NCBI RefSeq assembly: GCF_023091745.1 | Contig: NW_026291792.1 | Location: 558,001-622,000, forward strand | Length of the DNA: 64,000 nt | Direction of reading: 5' to 3' | DNA from: Budorcas taxicolor | Taxonomy: Eukaryota; Chordata; Mammalia; Artiodactyla; Bovidae | Shown: positions 1 through 11,150 of the stretch, one piece after another | How the letters are laid out: each line of letters begins with the position of its first letter | Numbering within the stretch: the stretch's first letter is position 1 | Made by a program: the position numbers and the translations under genes | Notes under the pieces: generated by a model | Told to the model about the DNA's origin: nothing | The model's input: only the letters and a program-made list of their open reading frames with translations | Database searches by the model: none

Positions 1-51
1 CAGCCCCAACCTCCTGCACACGTCTCTGCAGGGGAGGAGAGAACTCGGGAA
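1..51. repeat. Partial B monomer at the left edge
   Basis: The window opens in the last ~50 bases of a B monomer. The 'cccaacctcctgcac' and 'gcaggggaggag' stretch matches the end of every later B unit, for example 1,401-1,451. The array therefore continues to the left of the window. Confidence 0.95.
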
Positions 52-118
52 ATGACGTCTGTCAGGCACCTTCTGGGCGCTCACGGAGTCAGCATCCGGG
101 TGTGTGGGGCTGCAGACC

Positions 119-133
119 CCAGCCAGGGGCGCT
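119..133 (+). other. Weak CTCF-like motif in A monomers
   Basis: ccagccaggggcgct matches 13 of 15 positions of the usual CTCF core (CCASYAGRGGGCRSY), with mismatches at positions 6 and 7. Many A units in the right part have 'ggggccct' instead, which weakens it further. Binding is not shown. In a repeat this GC-rich, chance similarity is plausible. Confidence 0.25.
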
Positions 134-458
134 GGGAGCCTGGTGCTCTCTGTGCTGTGCTTAGTCTGGAAGGCCGAGCAACCGCTGTAAGAGCCCTGCA
201 GTTGCCATTCCCTGCCCTATGACAGAGCTCTCACTGCTGGAGCCCTTGGCAGTGTGCAACACACCGGCCTCTAAAGCCACTGCAAGGATGCCTGGGGACT
301 AGGTGCAAAGGCAAGGCAGGAGTGGAGCCGAGGCCAGGAAGGCGCCAGTAGCGTCTCCCAGTCTCGCGCAGCCTGCTCCTTCCTGGTCAGGAAGCCTAGA
401 CGCGAGGCAAGTCTGGCAAGGCTCATCCAGGGCAGAGCAGCCCCACGCCAGCAACTCT

Positions 459-470
459 GCCAGATCTGGC
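459..470. repeat. 12-bp perfect palindrome in A monomers
   Basis: GCCAGATCTGGC occurs once in nearly every A unit and so once per dimer. B has 'ctagatccggcc' at the aligned place. C has 'ccacatcgggcc', which destroys it. Confidence 0.8.
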
Positions 471-476
471 CTCTGA

Positions 477-494
477 GCAGAGCTGGAGCTCTGC
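477..494. repeat. Dyad with 8-bp arms and 2-bp spacer (A)
   Basis: GCAGAGCT / GG / AGCTCTGC. In B the same place (1178-1191) keeps a 6-bp core, AGAGCT / GG / AGCTCT. Some B units lose it, for example 'agctgtagctc' near 2,582 and 'aactgtagctc' near 30,585. Confidence 0.8.
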
Positions 495-609
495 CGTCCT
501 GGAGGCGCACTGGGCTCCGGCCAAGAAGTGATCGCAGCCGCACGCAGCTGGGCTGCTCCTCTTCCCCCGAGGAGGCTCGCTTCCCGCATGCTGTGCACTA
601 GGCTTCCAG

Positions 610-624
610 GCGGGGGCGCCCCGC
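610..624. repeat. GC-only hairpin, 6-bp stem and 3-bp loop (A)
   Basis: GCGGGG / GCG / CCCCGC in A and C. In B the aligned sequence has the 'gcagggacgcccc' form, which breaks the stem, except in the two B units with an A conversion patch. Confidence 0.75.
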
Positions 625-641
625 GCTTCCTGCAGGTCTCG

Positions 642-665
642 GCTCAGGGGCTGCTTCCCCTGAGC
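642..665. repeat. Conserved hairpin, 9-bp stem and 6-bp loop (in A)
   Basis: GCTCAGGGG (642-650) and CCCCTGAGC (657-665) are perfect inverted repeats around the loop ctgctt. The same element lies at 1343-1366 in B and near 48,250 in C, so it occurs in every monomer type. Exceptions are mostly single-base: 'tccactgagc' in B units near 32,160, 49,670, 54,570, 55,975, 60,876, 62,278 and 63,680, and a deletion near 4,845. Confidence 0.85.
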
Positions 666-1075
666 TGGGGCTGTGGGCGGGAGCCCAGACACGCAGGGGC
701 AGGCCCCAACCACCTGCACACGTCTCTGCTGGGGAGGAGAGCCCCAGGGAAATGACGTCTGTCAGGCAAATTCCGGGTGCCCACGGAGTCAGCCTCCGGG
801 TGTGTGGGGCTGCAGACCACAGCCAGGGGACCTGGGAGCCATGTGCTCTCGGTGCGGCGCTGAGTCTGGGCGGCCAAGCAACCGCTGGAGGAGCCCTGCA
901 CTTGCCCTCCCCTTCCTCTAATAGAGCCCTCACAGCTGGAGCCCTGGCTGGGTGCAAGCCACCGACCCCAAAGCCGTCCCCAAGGACGCCTGGGGCCTGG
1001 CTGCAAAGGCAAGGCAGGAGCGGAGCTGAGGCCCGGAAGGCGCCAGTGGCCTCTCCCAGCATCGCACAGCCTGCT

Positions 1076-1093
1076 CCTTCCTGGGCAGGAAGG
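1076..1093. repeat. Dyad with 8-bp arms and 2-bp spacer (B)
   Basis: CCTTCCTG / GG / CAGGAAGG, perfect in B. In A the counterpart at 379-394 has 7-bp arms with spacer GT. The dyad is kept although the bases on either side have diverged between A and B. Confidence 0.8.
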
Positions 1094-1342
1094 CTAGCAG
1101 CGAGGCAAGCCTGGGCGACTCTCGCCCACGGCAGAGCTGCCTCGCGCAAGCCACTTGACTAGATCCGGCCTCTGAGAAGAGCTGGAGCTCTGCGGTACTG
1201 GACGCGCACTCGGCTCCGCCCAAGCAGGGATTGCAGCTGCAAGCGGCTTGGCTCCCTCGACTCTTCCCAAGGAGGCTCGCGTCCCCGCGAACTGTGCACG
1301 TGGCTTCCAGGCAGGGACGCCCCGCGCCTCCTGCAGGTCTTG

Positions 1343-1366
1343 GCTCAGGGGCTGCTTCCCCTGAGC
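1343..1366. repeat. Conserved hairpin, 9-bp stem and 6-bp loop (in B)
   Basis: B-monomer counterpart of the 642-665 element, with the same arms and loop. The sequence just before it differs between families (gtctcgg in A, gtcttgg in B), but the arms do not. Confidence 0.85.
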
Positions 1367-4191
1367 TGGGGCTGTGGGCGGGAGCCCAGACACGCAGGGG
1401 CAGCCCCAACCTCCTGCACACGTCTCTGCAGGGGAGGAGAGCACTCGGGAAATGACGACGGTCAGGCACCTTCTGGGCGCTCACGGAGTCAGCATCCGGG
1501 TGTGTGGGGCTGCAGACCCCAGCCAGGGGCGCTGGGAGCCTGGTGCTCTCTGTGCTGTGCTTAGTCTGGAAGGCCGAGCAACCGCTGTAAGAGCCCTGCA
1601 GTTGCCATTCCCTGCCCTATGACAGAGCTCTCACTGCTGGAGCCCTTGGCAGTGTGCAACACACCGGCCTCTAAAGCCACTGCAAGGATGCCTGGGGACT
1701 AGGTGCAAAGGCAAGGCAGGAGTGGAGCCGAGGCCAGGAAGGCGCCAGTAGCGTCTCCCAGTCTCGCGCAGCCTGCTCCTTCCTGGTCAGGAAGCCTAGA
1801 CGCGAGGCAAGTCTGGCAAGGCTCATCCAGGGCAGAGCAGCCCCACGCCAGCAACTCTGCCAGATCTGGCCTCTGAGCAGAGCTGGAGCTCTGCCGTCCT
1901 GGAGGCGCACTGGGCTCCGGCCAAGAAGTGATCGCAGCCGCACGCAGCTGGGCTGCTCCTCTTCCCCCGAGGAGGCTCGCTTCCCGCATGCTGTGCACTA
2001 GGCTTCCAGGCGGGGGCGCCCCGCGCTTCCTGCAGGTCTCGGCTCAGGGGCTGCTTCCCCTGAGCTGGGGCTGTGGGCGGGAGCCCAGACACGCAGGGGC
2101 AGGCCCCAACCACCTGCACACGTCTCTGCTGGGGAGGAGAGCCCCAGGGAAATGACGTCTGTCAGGCAAATTCCGGGTGCCCACGGAGTCAGCCTCCGGG
2201 TGTGTGGGGCTGCAGACCACAGCCAGGGGACCTGGGAGCCTTGTGCTCTCGGTGCGGCGCTGAGTCTGGGCGGCCAAGCAACCGCTGGAGGAGCCCTGCA
2301 CTTGCCCTCCCCTTCCTCTAATAGAGCCCTCACAGCTGGAGCGCTGGCTGGGTGCAAGCCACCGACCCCAAAGCCGTCCCCAAGGACGCCTGGGGCCTGG
2401 CTGCAAAGGCAAGGCAGGAGCGGAGCTGAGGCCCGGAAGGCGCCAGTGGCCTCTCCCAGCATCGCACAGCCTGCTCCTTCCTGGGCAGGAAGGCTAGCAG
2501 CGAGGCAAGCCTGGGCGACTCTCGCCCACAGCAGAGCTGCCTCGCGCAAGCAACTTGACTAGATCCGGCCTCTGAGAAGAGCTGTAGCTCTGCGGTACTG
2601 GACGCGCACTCGGCTCCGCCCAAGCAGGGATTGCAGCTGCAAGCGGCTTGGCTCCCTCGACTCTTCCCAAGGAGGCTCGCGTCCCCGCGAACTGTGCACG
2701 TGGCTTCCAGGCAGGGACGCCCCGCGCCTCCTGCAGGTCTTGGCTCAGGGGCTGCTTCCCCTGAGCTGGGGCTGTGGGCGGGAGCCCAGACACGCAAGGG
2801 AAGCCCCAACCTCCTGCACACGTCTCTGCAGGGGAGGAGAGAACTCGGGAAATGACGTCTGTCAGGCACCTTCTGGGCGCTCACGGAGTCAGCATCCGGG
2901 TGTGTGGGGCTGCAGACCCCAGCCAGGGGCGCTGGGAGCCTGGTGCTCTCTGTGCTGTGCTTAGTCTGGAAGGCCGAGCAACCGCTGTAAGAGCCCTGCA
3001 GTTGCCATTCCCTGCCCTATGACAGAGCTCTCACTGCTGGAGCCCTTGGCAGTGTGCAACACACCGGCCTCTAAAGCCACTGCAAGGATGCCTGGGGACT
3101 AGGTGCAAAGGCAAGGCAGGAGTGGAGCCGAGGCCAGGAAGGCGCCAGTAGCGTCTCCCAGTCTCGCGCAGCCTGCTCCTTCCTGGTCAGGAAGCCTAGA
3201 CGCGAGGCAAGTCTGGCAAGGCTCATCCAGGGCAGAGCAGCCCCACGCCAGCAACTCTGCCAGATCTGGCCTCTGAGCAGAGCTGGAGCTCTGCCGTCCT
3301 GGAGGCGCACTGGGCTCCGGCCAAGAAGTGATCGCAGCCGCACGCAGCTGGGCTGCTCCTCTTCCCCCGAGGAGGCTCGCTTCCCGCATGCTGTGCACTA
3401 GGCTTCCAGGCGGGGGCGCCCCGCGCTTCCTGCAGGTCTCGGCTCAGGGGCTGCTTCCCCTGAGCTGGGGCTGTGGGCGGGAGCCCAGACACGCAGGGGC
3501 AGGCCCCAACCACCTGCACACGTCTCTGCTGGGGAGGAGAGCCCCAGGGAAATGACGTCTGTCAGGCAAATTCCGGGTGCCCACGGAGTCAGCCTCCGGG
3601 TGGGTGGGGCTGCAGACCACAGCCAGGGGACCTGGGAGCCTTGTGCTCTCGGTGCGGCGCTGAGTCTGGGCGGCCAAGCAACCGCTGGAGGAGCCCTGCA
3701 CTTGCCCTCCCCTTCCTCTAATAGAGCCCTCACAGCTGGAGCGCTGGCTGGGTGCAAGCCACCGACCCCAAAGCCGTCCCCAAGGACGCCTGGGGCCTGG
3801 CTGCAAAGGCAAGGCAGGAGCGGAGCTGAGGCCAGGAAGGCGCCAGGGGCCTCTCCCAGCATCGCACAGCCTGCTCCTTCCTGGGCAGGAAGGCTAGCAG
3901 CGAGGCAAGCCTGGGCGACTCTCGCCCACGGCAGAGCTGCCTCGCGCAAGCCACTTGACTAGATCCGGCCTCTGAGAAGAGCTGGAGCTCTGCGGTACTG
4001 GACGCGCACTCGGCTCCGCCCAAGCAGGGATTGCAGCTGCAAGCGGCTTGGCTCCCTCGACTCTTCCCAAGGAGGCTCGCGTCCCCGCGAACTGTGCACG
4101 TGGCTTCCAGGCAGGGACGCCCCGCGCCTCCTGCAGGTCTTGGCTCAGGGGCTGCTTCCCCTGAGCTGGGGCTGTGGGCGGGAGCCCAGAC

Positions 4192-6950
4192 ACACAGGGG
4201 CAGCCCCAACCTCCTGCACACGTCTCTGCAGGGGAGGAGAGCCCTCGGGAAATGACGTCTGTCAGGCACCTTCTGGGCGCTCACGGAGTCAGCATCCGGG
4301 TGTGTGGGGCTGGAGACCACAGCCAGGGGCCCTGGGAGCCTGGTGCTCTCCGTGCTGTGCTCAGTCTGGGCGGCCAAGCAACCGCTGGAGGAGCCCTGCA
4401 GTTGCCATTCCCTGCCCTATGACAGAGCTCTCACTGCTGGAGCCCTTGGCAGTGTGCAACACACCGGCCCCTAAATCCAGTGCAAGACGCCTGGGGACTA
4501 GGTGCAAAGGCAAGGCAGGAGTGGAGCCGAGGCCAGGAAGGCGCCAGTAGCGTCTCCCAGTCTCGCGCAGCCTGCTCCTTCCTGGTCAGGAAGCCTAGAC
4601 GCGAGGCAAGTCTGGGCAAGGCTCGCCCAGGGCAGAGCAGCCCCACGCCAGCAACTCTGCCAGATCTGGCCTCTGAGCAGAGCTGGAGCTCTGCCGTACT
4701 GGAGGCGCACTGGGCTCCGGCCAAGAAGTGATCGCAGCCGCACGCAGCTGGGCTGCCTCCTCTTCCCCCAAGGAGGCTCGCTTCCCGCATGCTGTGCACT
4801 AGGCTTCCAGGCGGGGGCGCCCCGCGCTTCCTTCAGGTCTCGGCTAGGGGCTGCTTCCCCTGAGCTGGGGCTGTGGGCGGGAGCCCAGACACGCAGGGGC
4901 AGGCCCCAACCACCTGCAGACGTCTCTGCTGGGGAGGAGAGCCCCAGGGAAATGACGTCTGTCAGGCAAATTCCGGGTGCCCACGGAGTCAGCCTCCGGG
5001 TGGGTGGGGCTGCAGACCACAGCCAGGGGACCTGGGAGCCTTGTGCTCTCGGTGCGGCGCTGAGTCTGGGCGGCCAAGCAACCGCTGGAGGAGCCCTGCA
5101 CTTGCCCTCCCCTTCCTCTAATAGAGCCCTCACAGCTGGAGCGCTGGCAGGGCGCAAGCCACCGACCCCAAAGCCGTCCCCAAGGACGCCTGGGGCCTGG
5201 CTGCAAAGGCAAGGCAGGAGCGGAGCTGAGGCCAGGAAGGCGCCAGTGGCCTCTCCCAGCATCGCACAGCCTGCTCCTTCCTGGGCAGGAAGGCTAGCAG
5301 CGAGGCAAGCCTGGGCGACTCTCGCCCACGGCAGAGCTGCCTCGCGCAAGCCACTTGACTAGATCCGGCCTCTGAGAAGAGCTGGAGCTCTGCGGTACTG
5401 GACGCGCACTCGGCTCCGCCCAAGCAGGGATTGCAGCTGCAAGCGGCTTGGCTCCCTCGACTCTTCCCAAGGAGGCTCGCGTCCCCGCGAACTGTGCACG
5501 TGGCTTCCAGGCAGGGACGCCCCGCGCCTCCTGCAGGTCTTGGCTCAGGGGCTGCTTCCCCTGAGCTGGGGCTGTGGGCGGGAGCCCAGACACGCAAGGG
5601 CAGCCCCAACCTCCTGCACACGTCTCTGCAGGGGAGGAGAGAACTCGGGAAATGACGTCTGTCAGGCACCTTCTGGGCGCTCACGGAGTCAGCATCCGGG
5701 TGTGTGGGGCTGCAGACCCCAGCCAGGGGCGCTGGGAGCCTGGTGCTCTCTGTGCTGTGCTTAGTCTGGAAGGCCGAGCAACCGCTGTAAGAGCCCTGCA
5801 GTTGCCATTCCCTGCCCTATGACAGAGCTCTCACTGCTGGAGCCCTTGTCAGTGTGCAACACACCGGCCTCTAAAGCCACTGCAAGGATGCCTGGGGACT
5901 AGGTGCAAAGGCAAGGCAGGAGTGGAGCCGAGGCCAGGAAGGCGCCAGTAGCGTCTCCCAGTCTCGCGCAGCCTGCTCCTTCCTGGTCAGGAAGCCTAGA
6001 CGCGAGGCAAGTCTGGCAAGGCTCATCCAGGGCAGAGCAGCCCCACGCCAGCAACTCTGCCAGATCTGGCCTCTGAGCAGAGCTGGAGCTCTGCCGTCCT
6101 GGAGGCGCACTGGGCTCCGGCCAAGAAGTGATCGCAGCCGCACGCAGCTGGGCTGCCTCCTCTTCCCCCGAGGAGGCTCGCTTCCCGCATGCTGTGCACT
6201 AGGCTTCCAGGCGGGGGCGCCCCGCGCTTCCTGCAGGTCTCGGCTCAGGGGCTGCTTCCCCTGAGCTGGGGCTGTGGGCGGGAGCCCAGACACGCAGGGG
6301 CAGGCCCCAACCACCTGCACACGTCTCTGCTGGGGAGGAGAGCCCCAGGGAAATGACGTCTGTCAGGCAAATTCCGGGTGCCCACGGAGTCAGCCTCCGG
6401 GTGTGTGGGGCTGCAGACCACAGCCAGGGGACCTGGGAGCCTTGTGCTCGCGGTGCGGCGCTGAGTCTGGGCGGCCAAGCAACCGCTGGAGGAGCCCTGC
6501 ACTTGCCCTCCCCTTCCTCTAATAGAGCCCTCACAGCTGGAGCGCTGGCTGGGTGCAAGCCACCGACCCCAAAGCCGTCCCCAAGGACGCCTGGGGCCTG
6601 GCTGCAAAGGCAAGGCAGGAGCGGAGCTGAGGCCAGGAAGGCGCCAGTGGCCTCTCCCAGCATCGCACAGCCTGCTCCTTCCTGGGCAGGAAGGCTAGCA
6701 GCGAGGCAAGCCTGGGCGACTCTCGCCCACGGCAGAGCTGCCTCGCGCAAGCCACTTGACTAGATCCGGCCTCTGAGAAGAGCTGGAGCTCTGCGGTACT
6801 GGACGCGCACTCGGCTCCGCCCAAGCAGGGATTGCAGCTGCAAGCGGCTTGGCTCCCTCGACTCTTCCCAAGGAGGCTCGCGTCCCCGCGAACTGTGCAC
6901 GTGGCTTCCAGGCAGGGACGCCCCGCGCCTCCTGCAGGTCTTGGCTCAGG
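4192..6950. repeat. 4.2 kb-offset related tract, copy 1
   Basis: Shares rare variants with the tract six monomers downstream: an A2 unit ('ccctaaatccag' at 4468), 'ccttcaggtctcgg' near 4830, 'cacctgcaga' with g at 4919, 'ggcgcaagcc' with c at 5153, and 'gtgctcgcgg' with g at 6450. Left limit is uncertain between ~3.6 and 4.19 kb. Right limit lies before ~7,040, where phase-mark states diverge. Confidence 0.75.
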
Positions 6951-8392
6951 GGCTGCTTCCCCTGAGCTGGGGCTGTGGGCGGGAGCCCAGACACGCAGGG
7001 GCAGCCCCAACCTCCTGCACACGTCTCTGCAGGGGAGGAGAGAACTCGGGAAATTACGACGGTCAGGCACCTTCTGGGCGCTCACGGAGTCAGCATCCGG
7101 GTGTGTGGGGCTGCAGACCCCAGCCAGGGGCGCTGGGAGCCTGGTGCTCTCTGTGCTGTGCTTAGTCTGGAAGGCCGAGCAACCGCTGTAAGAGCCCTGC
7201 AGTTGCCATTCCCTGCCCTATGACAGAGCTCTCACTGCTGGAGCCCTTGGCAGTGTGCAACACACCGGCCTCTAAAGCCACTGCAAGGATGCCTGGGGAC
7301 TAGGTGCAAAGGCAAGGCAGGAGTGGAGCCGAGGCCAGGAAGGCGCCAGTAGCGTCTCCCAGTCTCGCGCAGCCTGCTCCTTCCTGGTCAGGAAGCCTAG
7401 ACGCGAGGCAAGTCTGGCAAGGCTCATCCAGGGCAGAGCAGCCCCACGCCAGCAACTCTGCCAGATCTGGCCTCTGAGCAGAGCTGGAGCTCTGCCGTCC
7501 TGGAGGCGCACTGGGCTCCGGCCAAGAAGTGATCGCAGCTGCACGCAGCTGGGCTGCTCCTCTTCCCCCGAGGAGGCTCGCTTCCCGCATGCTGTGCACT
7601 AGGCTTCCAGGCGGGGGCGCCCCGCGCTTCCTGCAGGTCTCGGTTCAGGGGCTGCTTCCCCTGAGCTGGGGCTGTGGGCGGAAGCCCAGACACGCAGGGG
7701 CAGGCCCCAACCACCTGCACACGTCTCTGCTGGGGAGGAGAGCCCCAGGGAAATGACGTCTGTCAGGCAAATTCCGGGTGACCACGGAGTCAGCCTCCGG
7801 GTGTGTGGGGCTGCAGACCACAGCCAGGGGACCTGGGAGCCTTGTGCTCTCGGTGCGGCGCTGAGTCTGGGCGGCCAAACAACCGCTGGAGGAGCCCTGC
7901 ACTTGCCCTCCCCTTCCTCTAATAGAGCCCTCACAGCTGGAGCGCTGGCTGGGTGCAAGCCACCGAACCCAAAGCCGTCCCCAAGGACGCCTGGGTCCTG
8001 GCTGCAAAGGCAAGGCAGGAGCGGAGCTGAGGCCAGGAAGGCGCCAGTGGCCTCTCCCAGCATCGCACAGCCTGCTCCTTCCTGGGCAGGAAGGCTAGCA
8101 GCGAGGCAAGCCTGGGCGACTCTCGCCCACGGCAGAGCTGCCTCGCGCAAGCCACTTGACTAGATCCGGCCTCTGAGAAGAGCTGGAGCTCTGCGGTACT
8201 GGACGCGCACTCGGCTCCGCCCAAGCAGGGATTGCAGCTGCAAGCGGCTTGGCTCCCTCGACTCTTCCCAAGGAGGCTCGCGTCCCCGCGAACTGTGCAC
8301 GTGGCTTCCAGGCAGGGACGCCCCGCGCCTCCTGCAGGTCTTGGCTCAGGGGCTGCTTCCCCTGAGCTGGGGCTGTGGGCGGGAGCCCAGAC

Positions 8393-11150
8393 ACACAGGG
8401 GCAGCCCCAACCTCCTGCACACGTCTCTGCAGGGGAGGAGAGCCCTCGGGAAATGACGTCTTTCAGGCACCTTCTGGGCGCTCACGGAGTCAGCATCCGG
8501 GTGTGTGGGCCTGCAGACCACAGCCAGGGGCCCTGGGAGCCTGGTGCTCTCCGTGCTGTGCTCAGTCTGGGCGGCCAAGCAACCGCTGGAGGAGCCCTGC
8601 AGTTGCCATTCCCTGCCCTATGACAGAGCTCTCACTGCTGGAGCCCTTGGCAGTGTGCAACACACCGGCCCCTAAATCCAGTGCAAGACGCCTGGGGACT
8701 AGGTGCAAAGGCAAGGCAGGAGTGGAGCCGAGGCCAGGAAGGCGCCAGTAGCGTCTCCCAGTCTCGCGCAGCCTGCTCCTTCCTGGTCAGGAAGCCTAGA
8801 CGCGAGGCAAGTCTGGGCAAGGCTCGCCCAGGGCAGAGCAGCCCCACGCCAGCAACTCTGCCAGATCCGGCCTCTGAGCAGAGCTGGAGCTCTGCCGTAC
8901 TGGAGGCGCACTGGGCTCCGGCCAAGAAGTGATCTCAGCCGCATGCAGCTGGGCTGCCTCCTCTTCCCCCAAGGAGGCTCGCTTCCCGCATGCTGTGCAC
9001 TAGGCTTCCAGGCGGGGGCGCCCCGCGCTTCCTTCAGGTCTCGGCTATGGGCTGCTTCCCCTGAGCTGGGGCTGTGGGCGGGAGCCCAGACACGCAGGGG
9101 CAGGCCCCAACCACCTGCAGACGTCTCTGCTGGGGAGGAGAGCCCCAGGGAAATGACGTCTGTCAGGCAAATTCCGGGTGCCCACGGAGTCAGCCTCCGG
9201 GTGTGTGGGGCTGCAGACCACAGCCAGGGGACCTGGGAGCCTTGTGCTCTCGGTGCGGCGCTGAGTCTGGGCGGCCAAGCAACCGCTGGAGGAGCCCTGC
9301 ACTTGCCCTCCCCTTCCTCTAATAGAGCCCTCACAGCTGGAGCGCTGGCAGGGCGCAAGCCACCGACCCCAAAGCCGTCCCCAAGGACGCCTGGGGCCTG
9401 GCTGCAAAGGCAAGGCAGGAGCGGAGCTGAGGCCAGGAAGGCGCCAGTGGCCTCTCCCAGCATCGCACAGCCTGCTCCTTCCTGGGCAGGAAGGCTAGCA
9501 GCGAGGCAAGCCTGGGCGACTCTCGCCCACGGCAGAGCTGCCTCGCGCAAGCCACTTGACTAGATCCGGCCTCTGAGAAGAGCTGGAGCTCTGCGGTACT
9601 GGACGCGCACTCGGCTCCGCCCAAGCAGGGATTGCAGCTGCAAGCGGCTTGGCTCCCTCGACTCTTCCCAAGGAGGCTCGCGTCCCCGCGAACTGTGCAC
9701 GTGGCTTCCAGGCAGGGACGCCCCGCGCCTCCTGCAGGTCTTGGCTCAGGGGCTGCTTCCCCTGAGCTGGGGCTGTGGGCGGGAGCCCAGACACGCAAGG
9801 GCAGCCCCAACCTCCTGCACACGTCTCGGCAGGGGAGGAGAGAACTCGGGAAATGACGTCTGTCAGGCACCTTCTGGGCGCTCACGGAGTCAGCATCCGG
9901 GTGTGTGGGGCTGCAGACCCCAGCCAGGGGCGCTGGGAGCCTGGTGCTCTCTGTGCTGTGCTTAGTCTGGAAGGCCGAGCAACCGCTGTAAGAGCCCTGC
10001 AGTTGCCATTCCCTGCCCTATGACAGAGCTCTCACTGCTGGAGCCCTTGGCAGTGTGCAACACACCGGCCTCTAAAGCCACTGCAAGGATGCCTGGGGAC
10101 TAGGTGCAAAGGCAAGGCAGGAGTGGAGCCGAGGCCAGGAAGGCGCCAGTAGCGTCTCCCAGTCTCGCGCAGCCTGCTCCTTCCTGGTCAGGAAGCCTAG
10201 ACGCGAGGCAAGTCTGGCAAGGCTCATCCGGGGCAGAGCAGCCCCACGCCAGCAACTCTGCCAGATCTGGCCTCTGAGCAGAGCTGGAGCTCTGCCGTCC
10301 TGGAGGCGCACTGGGCTCCGGCCAAGAAGTGATCGCAGCCGCACGCAGCTGGGCTGCTCCTCTTCCCCCGAGGAGGCTCGCTTCCCGCATGCTGTGCACT
10401 AGGCTTCCAGGCGGGGGCGCCCCGCGCTTCCTGCAGGTCTCGGCTCAGGGGCTGCTTCCCCTGAGCTGGGGCTGTGGGCGGGAGCCCAGACACGCAGGGG
10501 CAGGCCCCAACCACCTGCACACGTCTCTGCTGGGGAGGAGAGCCCCAGGGAAATGACGTCTGTCAGGCAAATTCCGGGTGCCCACGGAGTCAGCCTCCGG
10601 GTGTGTGGGGCTGCAGACCACAGCCAGGGGACCTGGGAGCCTTGTGCTCGCGGTGCGGCGCTGAGTCTGGGCGGCCAAGCAACCGCTGGAGGAGCCCTGC
10701 ACTTGCCCTCCCCTTCCTCTAATAGAGCCCTCACAGCTGGAGCGCTGGCTGGGTGCAAGCCACCGACCCCAAAGCCGTCCCCAAGGACGCCTGGGGCCTG
10801 GCTGCAAAGGCAAGGCAGGAGCGGAGCTGAGGCCAGGAAGGCGCCAGTGGCCTCTCCCAGCATCGCACAGCCTGCTCCTTCCTGGGCAGGAAGGCTAGCA
10901 GCGAGGCAAGCCTGGGCGACTCTCGCCCACGGCAGAGCTGCCTCGCGCAAGCCACTTGACTAGATCCGGCCTCTGAGAAGAGCTGGAGCTCTGCGGTACT
11001 GGACGCGCACTCGGCTCCGCCCAAGCAGGGATTGCAGCTGCAAGCGGCTTGGCTCCCTCGACTCTTCCCAAGGAGGCTCGCGTCCCCACGAACTGTGCAC
11101 GTGGCTTCCAGGCAGGGACGCCCCGCGCCTCCTGCAGGTCTTGGCTCAGG
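8393..11150. repeat. 4.2 kb-offset related tract, copy 2
   Basis: Carries the same rare variants at 8670, ~9032, 9120, 9354 and 10650, that is at offsets of 4,201 then 4,200 (copy 1 has an extra base in 'gctgcctcc' near 6,160). Several differences from copy 1 exist, for example 'cggctatgggctg' near 9,045 versus 'cggctaggggctg' near 4,845. This duplication therefore looks older than the 6,304 bp one. Confidence 0.75.

Larger units (their letters stand above)
52..751. repeat. Representative A monomer (700 bp)
   Basis: First complete A unit. A-specific states: 'gtcaggcaccttctggg' after the phase mark, 'ggaaggccgagc', 'ctatgacagagctctc', 'cctctaaagccactgc', 'ggtcaggaagcctag', the 12-bp palindrome at 459-470, 'aagaagtgatcgcag', 'gtgcactaggcttcc' and 'gcgggggcgcc'. 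Two main subtypes exist. A1 has 'ctctaaagccactgcaagg' (as here). A2 has 'cccctaaatccagtgc' at about 4468, 8670, 45075, 47880, 49980, 53480, 56284, 59785 and 63990. A second, independent split at the phase mark is 'gacgtctg' (25 units) versus 'gacgacgg' or 'gacgacag' (20 units). The +1 forms 'tctgggcaagg' and 'gctgcctcctc' explain most lengths above 700. Confidence 0.95.
752..1451. repeat. Representative B monomer (700 bp)
   Basis: First complete B unit. It aligns with the A monomer along its whole length but carries its own states: 'gtcaggcaaattccggg', 'gtgctctcggtgcgg', 'ctccccttcctctaatag', 'caaagccgtccccaagg', 'gggcaggaaggctagc', 'cttgactagatccgg', 'aagcagggattgcagctg', 'ctcgactcttcccaagg', 'gaactgtgcacgtggc' and 'gcagggacgcc'. 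Segments common to both families, such as the hairpin at 1343-1366 and the 'gtgggcgggag' box, are nearly identical. A and B are thus ancient duplicates now amplified together as a dimer. Confidence 0.95.
752..2151. repeat. Representative 1,400 bp B-A higher-order repeat unit
   Basis: One full dimer. Bases 752-2151 differ from 2152-3551 only at scattered single bases. For example 844 is 'a' where later units have 't' (atgtgctctc versus ttgtgctctc). A and B within one dimer differ far more than the same monomer in successive dimers. That is the defining sign of a higher-order repeat and shows that the dimer, not the monomer, is the current unit of amplification. Confidence 0.95.

Noticed and set aside
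647..699. G-quadruplex formed by the G-runs at 647-650, 667-670, 675-677, 679-681 and 696-699
   Set aside because: Two loops are short (4 and 1), but the third is 14 or 16 bases, outside the usual definition. The first run is also tied up in the hairpin at 642-665.
52..751. A shorter ancestral sub-repeat inside the 700 bp monomer
   Set aside because: Short words such as 'cagccagggg', 'ggcaagg' and 'aggaagg' recur, but I could not find a consistent sub-period by eye. A self dot-plot of the consensus would decide.
1282..1300. Possible CENP-B box on the minus strand of B monomers, from the CGAA in 'ccccgcgaactg'
   Set aside because: The reverse strand reads TTCG, but the required A and the second CGGG at their fixed distances are absent (TTCGCGGGGACGCG). 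I found no better match to the TTCGNNNNANNCGGG core in A, B or C by eye.
4498..5349. Long open frames on both strands (up to ~285 codons, for example minus strand 4498-5349 and plus strand 4502-5362)
   Set aside because: They recur every 700 or 1,400 bp, overlap each other on opposite strands, merge or break at single-base indels, resemble no protein family I know and have Ala/Pro/Arg/Ser-rich composition typical of translated GC-rich repeats.
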